NCBI GenBank assembly: GCA_027618475.1
Contig: JAQCEJ010000003.1
Span: 1 to 64,000, forward strand
Source: Planctomycetota bacterium
GTDB taxonomy: Bacteria > Planctomycetota > Planctomycetia > Planctomycetales > Planctomycetaceae
Length of the DNA: 64,000 bases
Reading direction: 5' to 3'
Shown here: in pieces, positions 63,990 through 64,000 of the stretch
Layout: every line of letters starts with the position of its first letter
Numbering within the stretch: the first letter of the stretch is position 1
Made by a program: the position numbers and the translations under genes
Notes under the pieces: model-generated
Database searches by the model: none
What the model was told of the DNA's origin: nothing
Seen by the model: only the letters and a program-made list of their open reading frames with translations

Positions 63990-64000
63990 GTCGACGCGCA

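Overview
The window looks like chromosomal DNA of a planctomycete, class Planctomycetia. Two very large secreted proteins combine planctomycete cytochrome c, DUF1549 and DUF1553 domains, and there is a Tat-exported DUF1501 protein. These families are strongly enriched in that phylum. LL-diaminopimelate aminotransferase (dapL), a Ser/Thr kinase with a C-terminal membrane anchor, the low gene density and the many small palindromic repeats fit the same picture. No rRNA, CRISPR array, prophage or complete insertion sequence was seen. One tRNA, tRNA-Leu(UAG), is present. All functional statements come from reading motifs; no database search was run.

Region by region. (1) 1-11.8 kb: secreted cytochrome/DUF1549 protein, metY, an intergenic stretch carrying a probable sigma-54-driven small RNA and a 48-codon gene, xylA, a REP-associated transposase with its hairpins, an M81 peptidase, an FG-GAP repeat protein and a leucine-rich repeat protein. 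(2) 11.8-19 kb: a Cys-rich small protein, RidA, DUF1501, an enolase-superfamily enzyme, glutamine synthetase, and an unusual ketosynthase-like protein without its active-site Cys. (3) 19-22.2 kb: gene-poor, AT-richer DNA with a 47-codon basic gene, an orphan membrane protein, tRNA-Leu, a MITE-like element and a structured hairpin. (4) 22.2-32.2 kb, minus strand: hisB, hisC, dapF, a KaiC-like ATPase, a D-threonine-aldolase-type PLP enzyme, an amidohydrolase and two transporters, one with a small YhdT-like partner. (5) 32.5-45.3 kb: second cytochrome/DUF1549 protein, a Gfo/Idh/MocA dehydrogenase, a VWA protein, tadA, an AT-rich orphan membrane gene bracketed by direct repeats, an NCS2 permease overlapping epmA, a protein kinase and a lipoprotein hydrolase. 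(6) 45.4-52.7 kb, minus strand: a tight five-gene operon (glycosidase-like/HEAT protein, ceramidase-family protein, short-chain dehydrogenase, Nramp-like transporter, GSA-type aminotransferase). (7) 53-56 kb: a GntR-ABC ATPase-permease operon with a leaderless regulator and a frameshifted permease. (8) 56-64 kb: a nucleotidyltransferase pair resembling a toxin-antitoxin module, dapL, a multi-zinc-ribbon protein and a three-module FtsK/EssC-like ATPase reaching the window edge.

How the genes may work together. Glutamine synthetase, MetY, HisB/HisC and DapF/DapL are housekeeping nitrogen and amino-acid enzymes. Much of the rest looks like catabolic gear typical of planctomycetes that degrade polymers and take up small organic compounds: secreted cytochrome/DUF1549 and DUF1501 proteins, dehydrogenase, xylose isomerase, enolase-superfamily enzyme, ceramidase operon, and transporters next to amidohydrolase and D-amino-acid-type enzyme. 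The most novel-looking items are the sigma-54 small RNA, the Cys-less ketosynthase, the FtsK/EssC-like ATPase with its zinc-ribbon neighbour, and the repeat-bracketed orphan genes.
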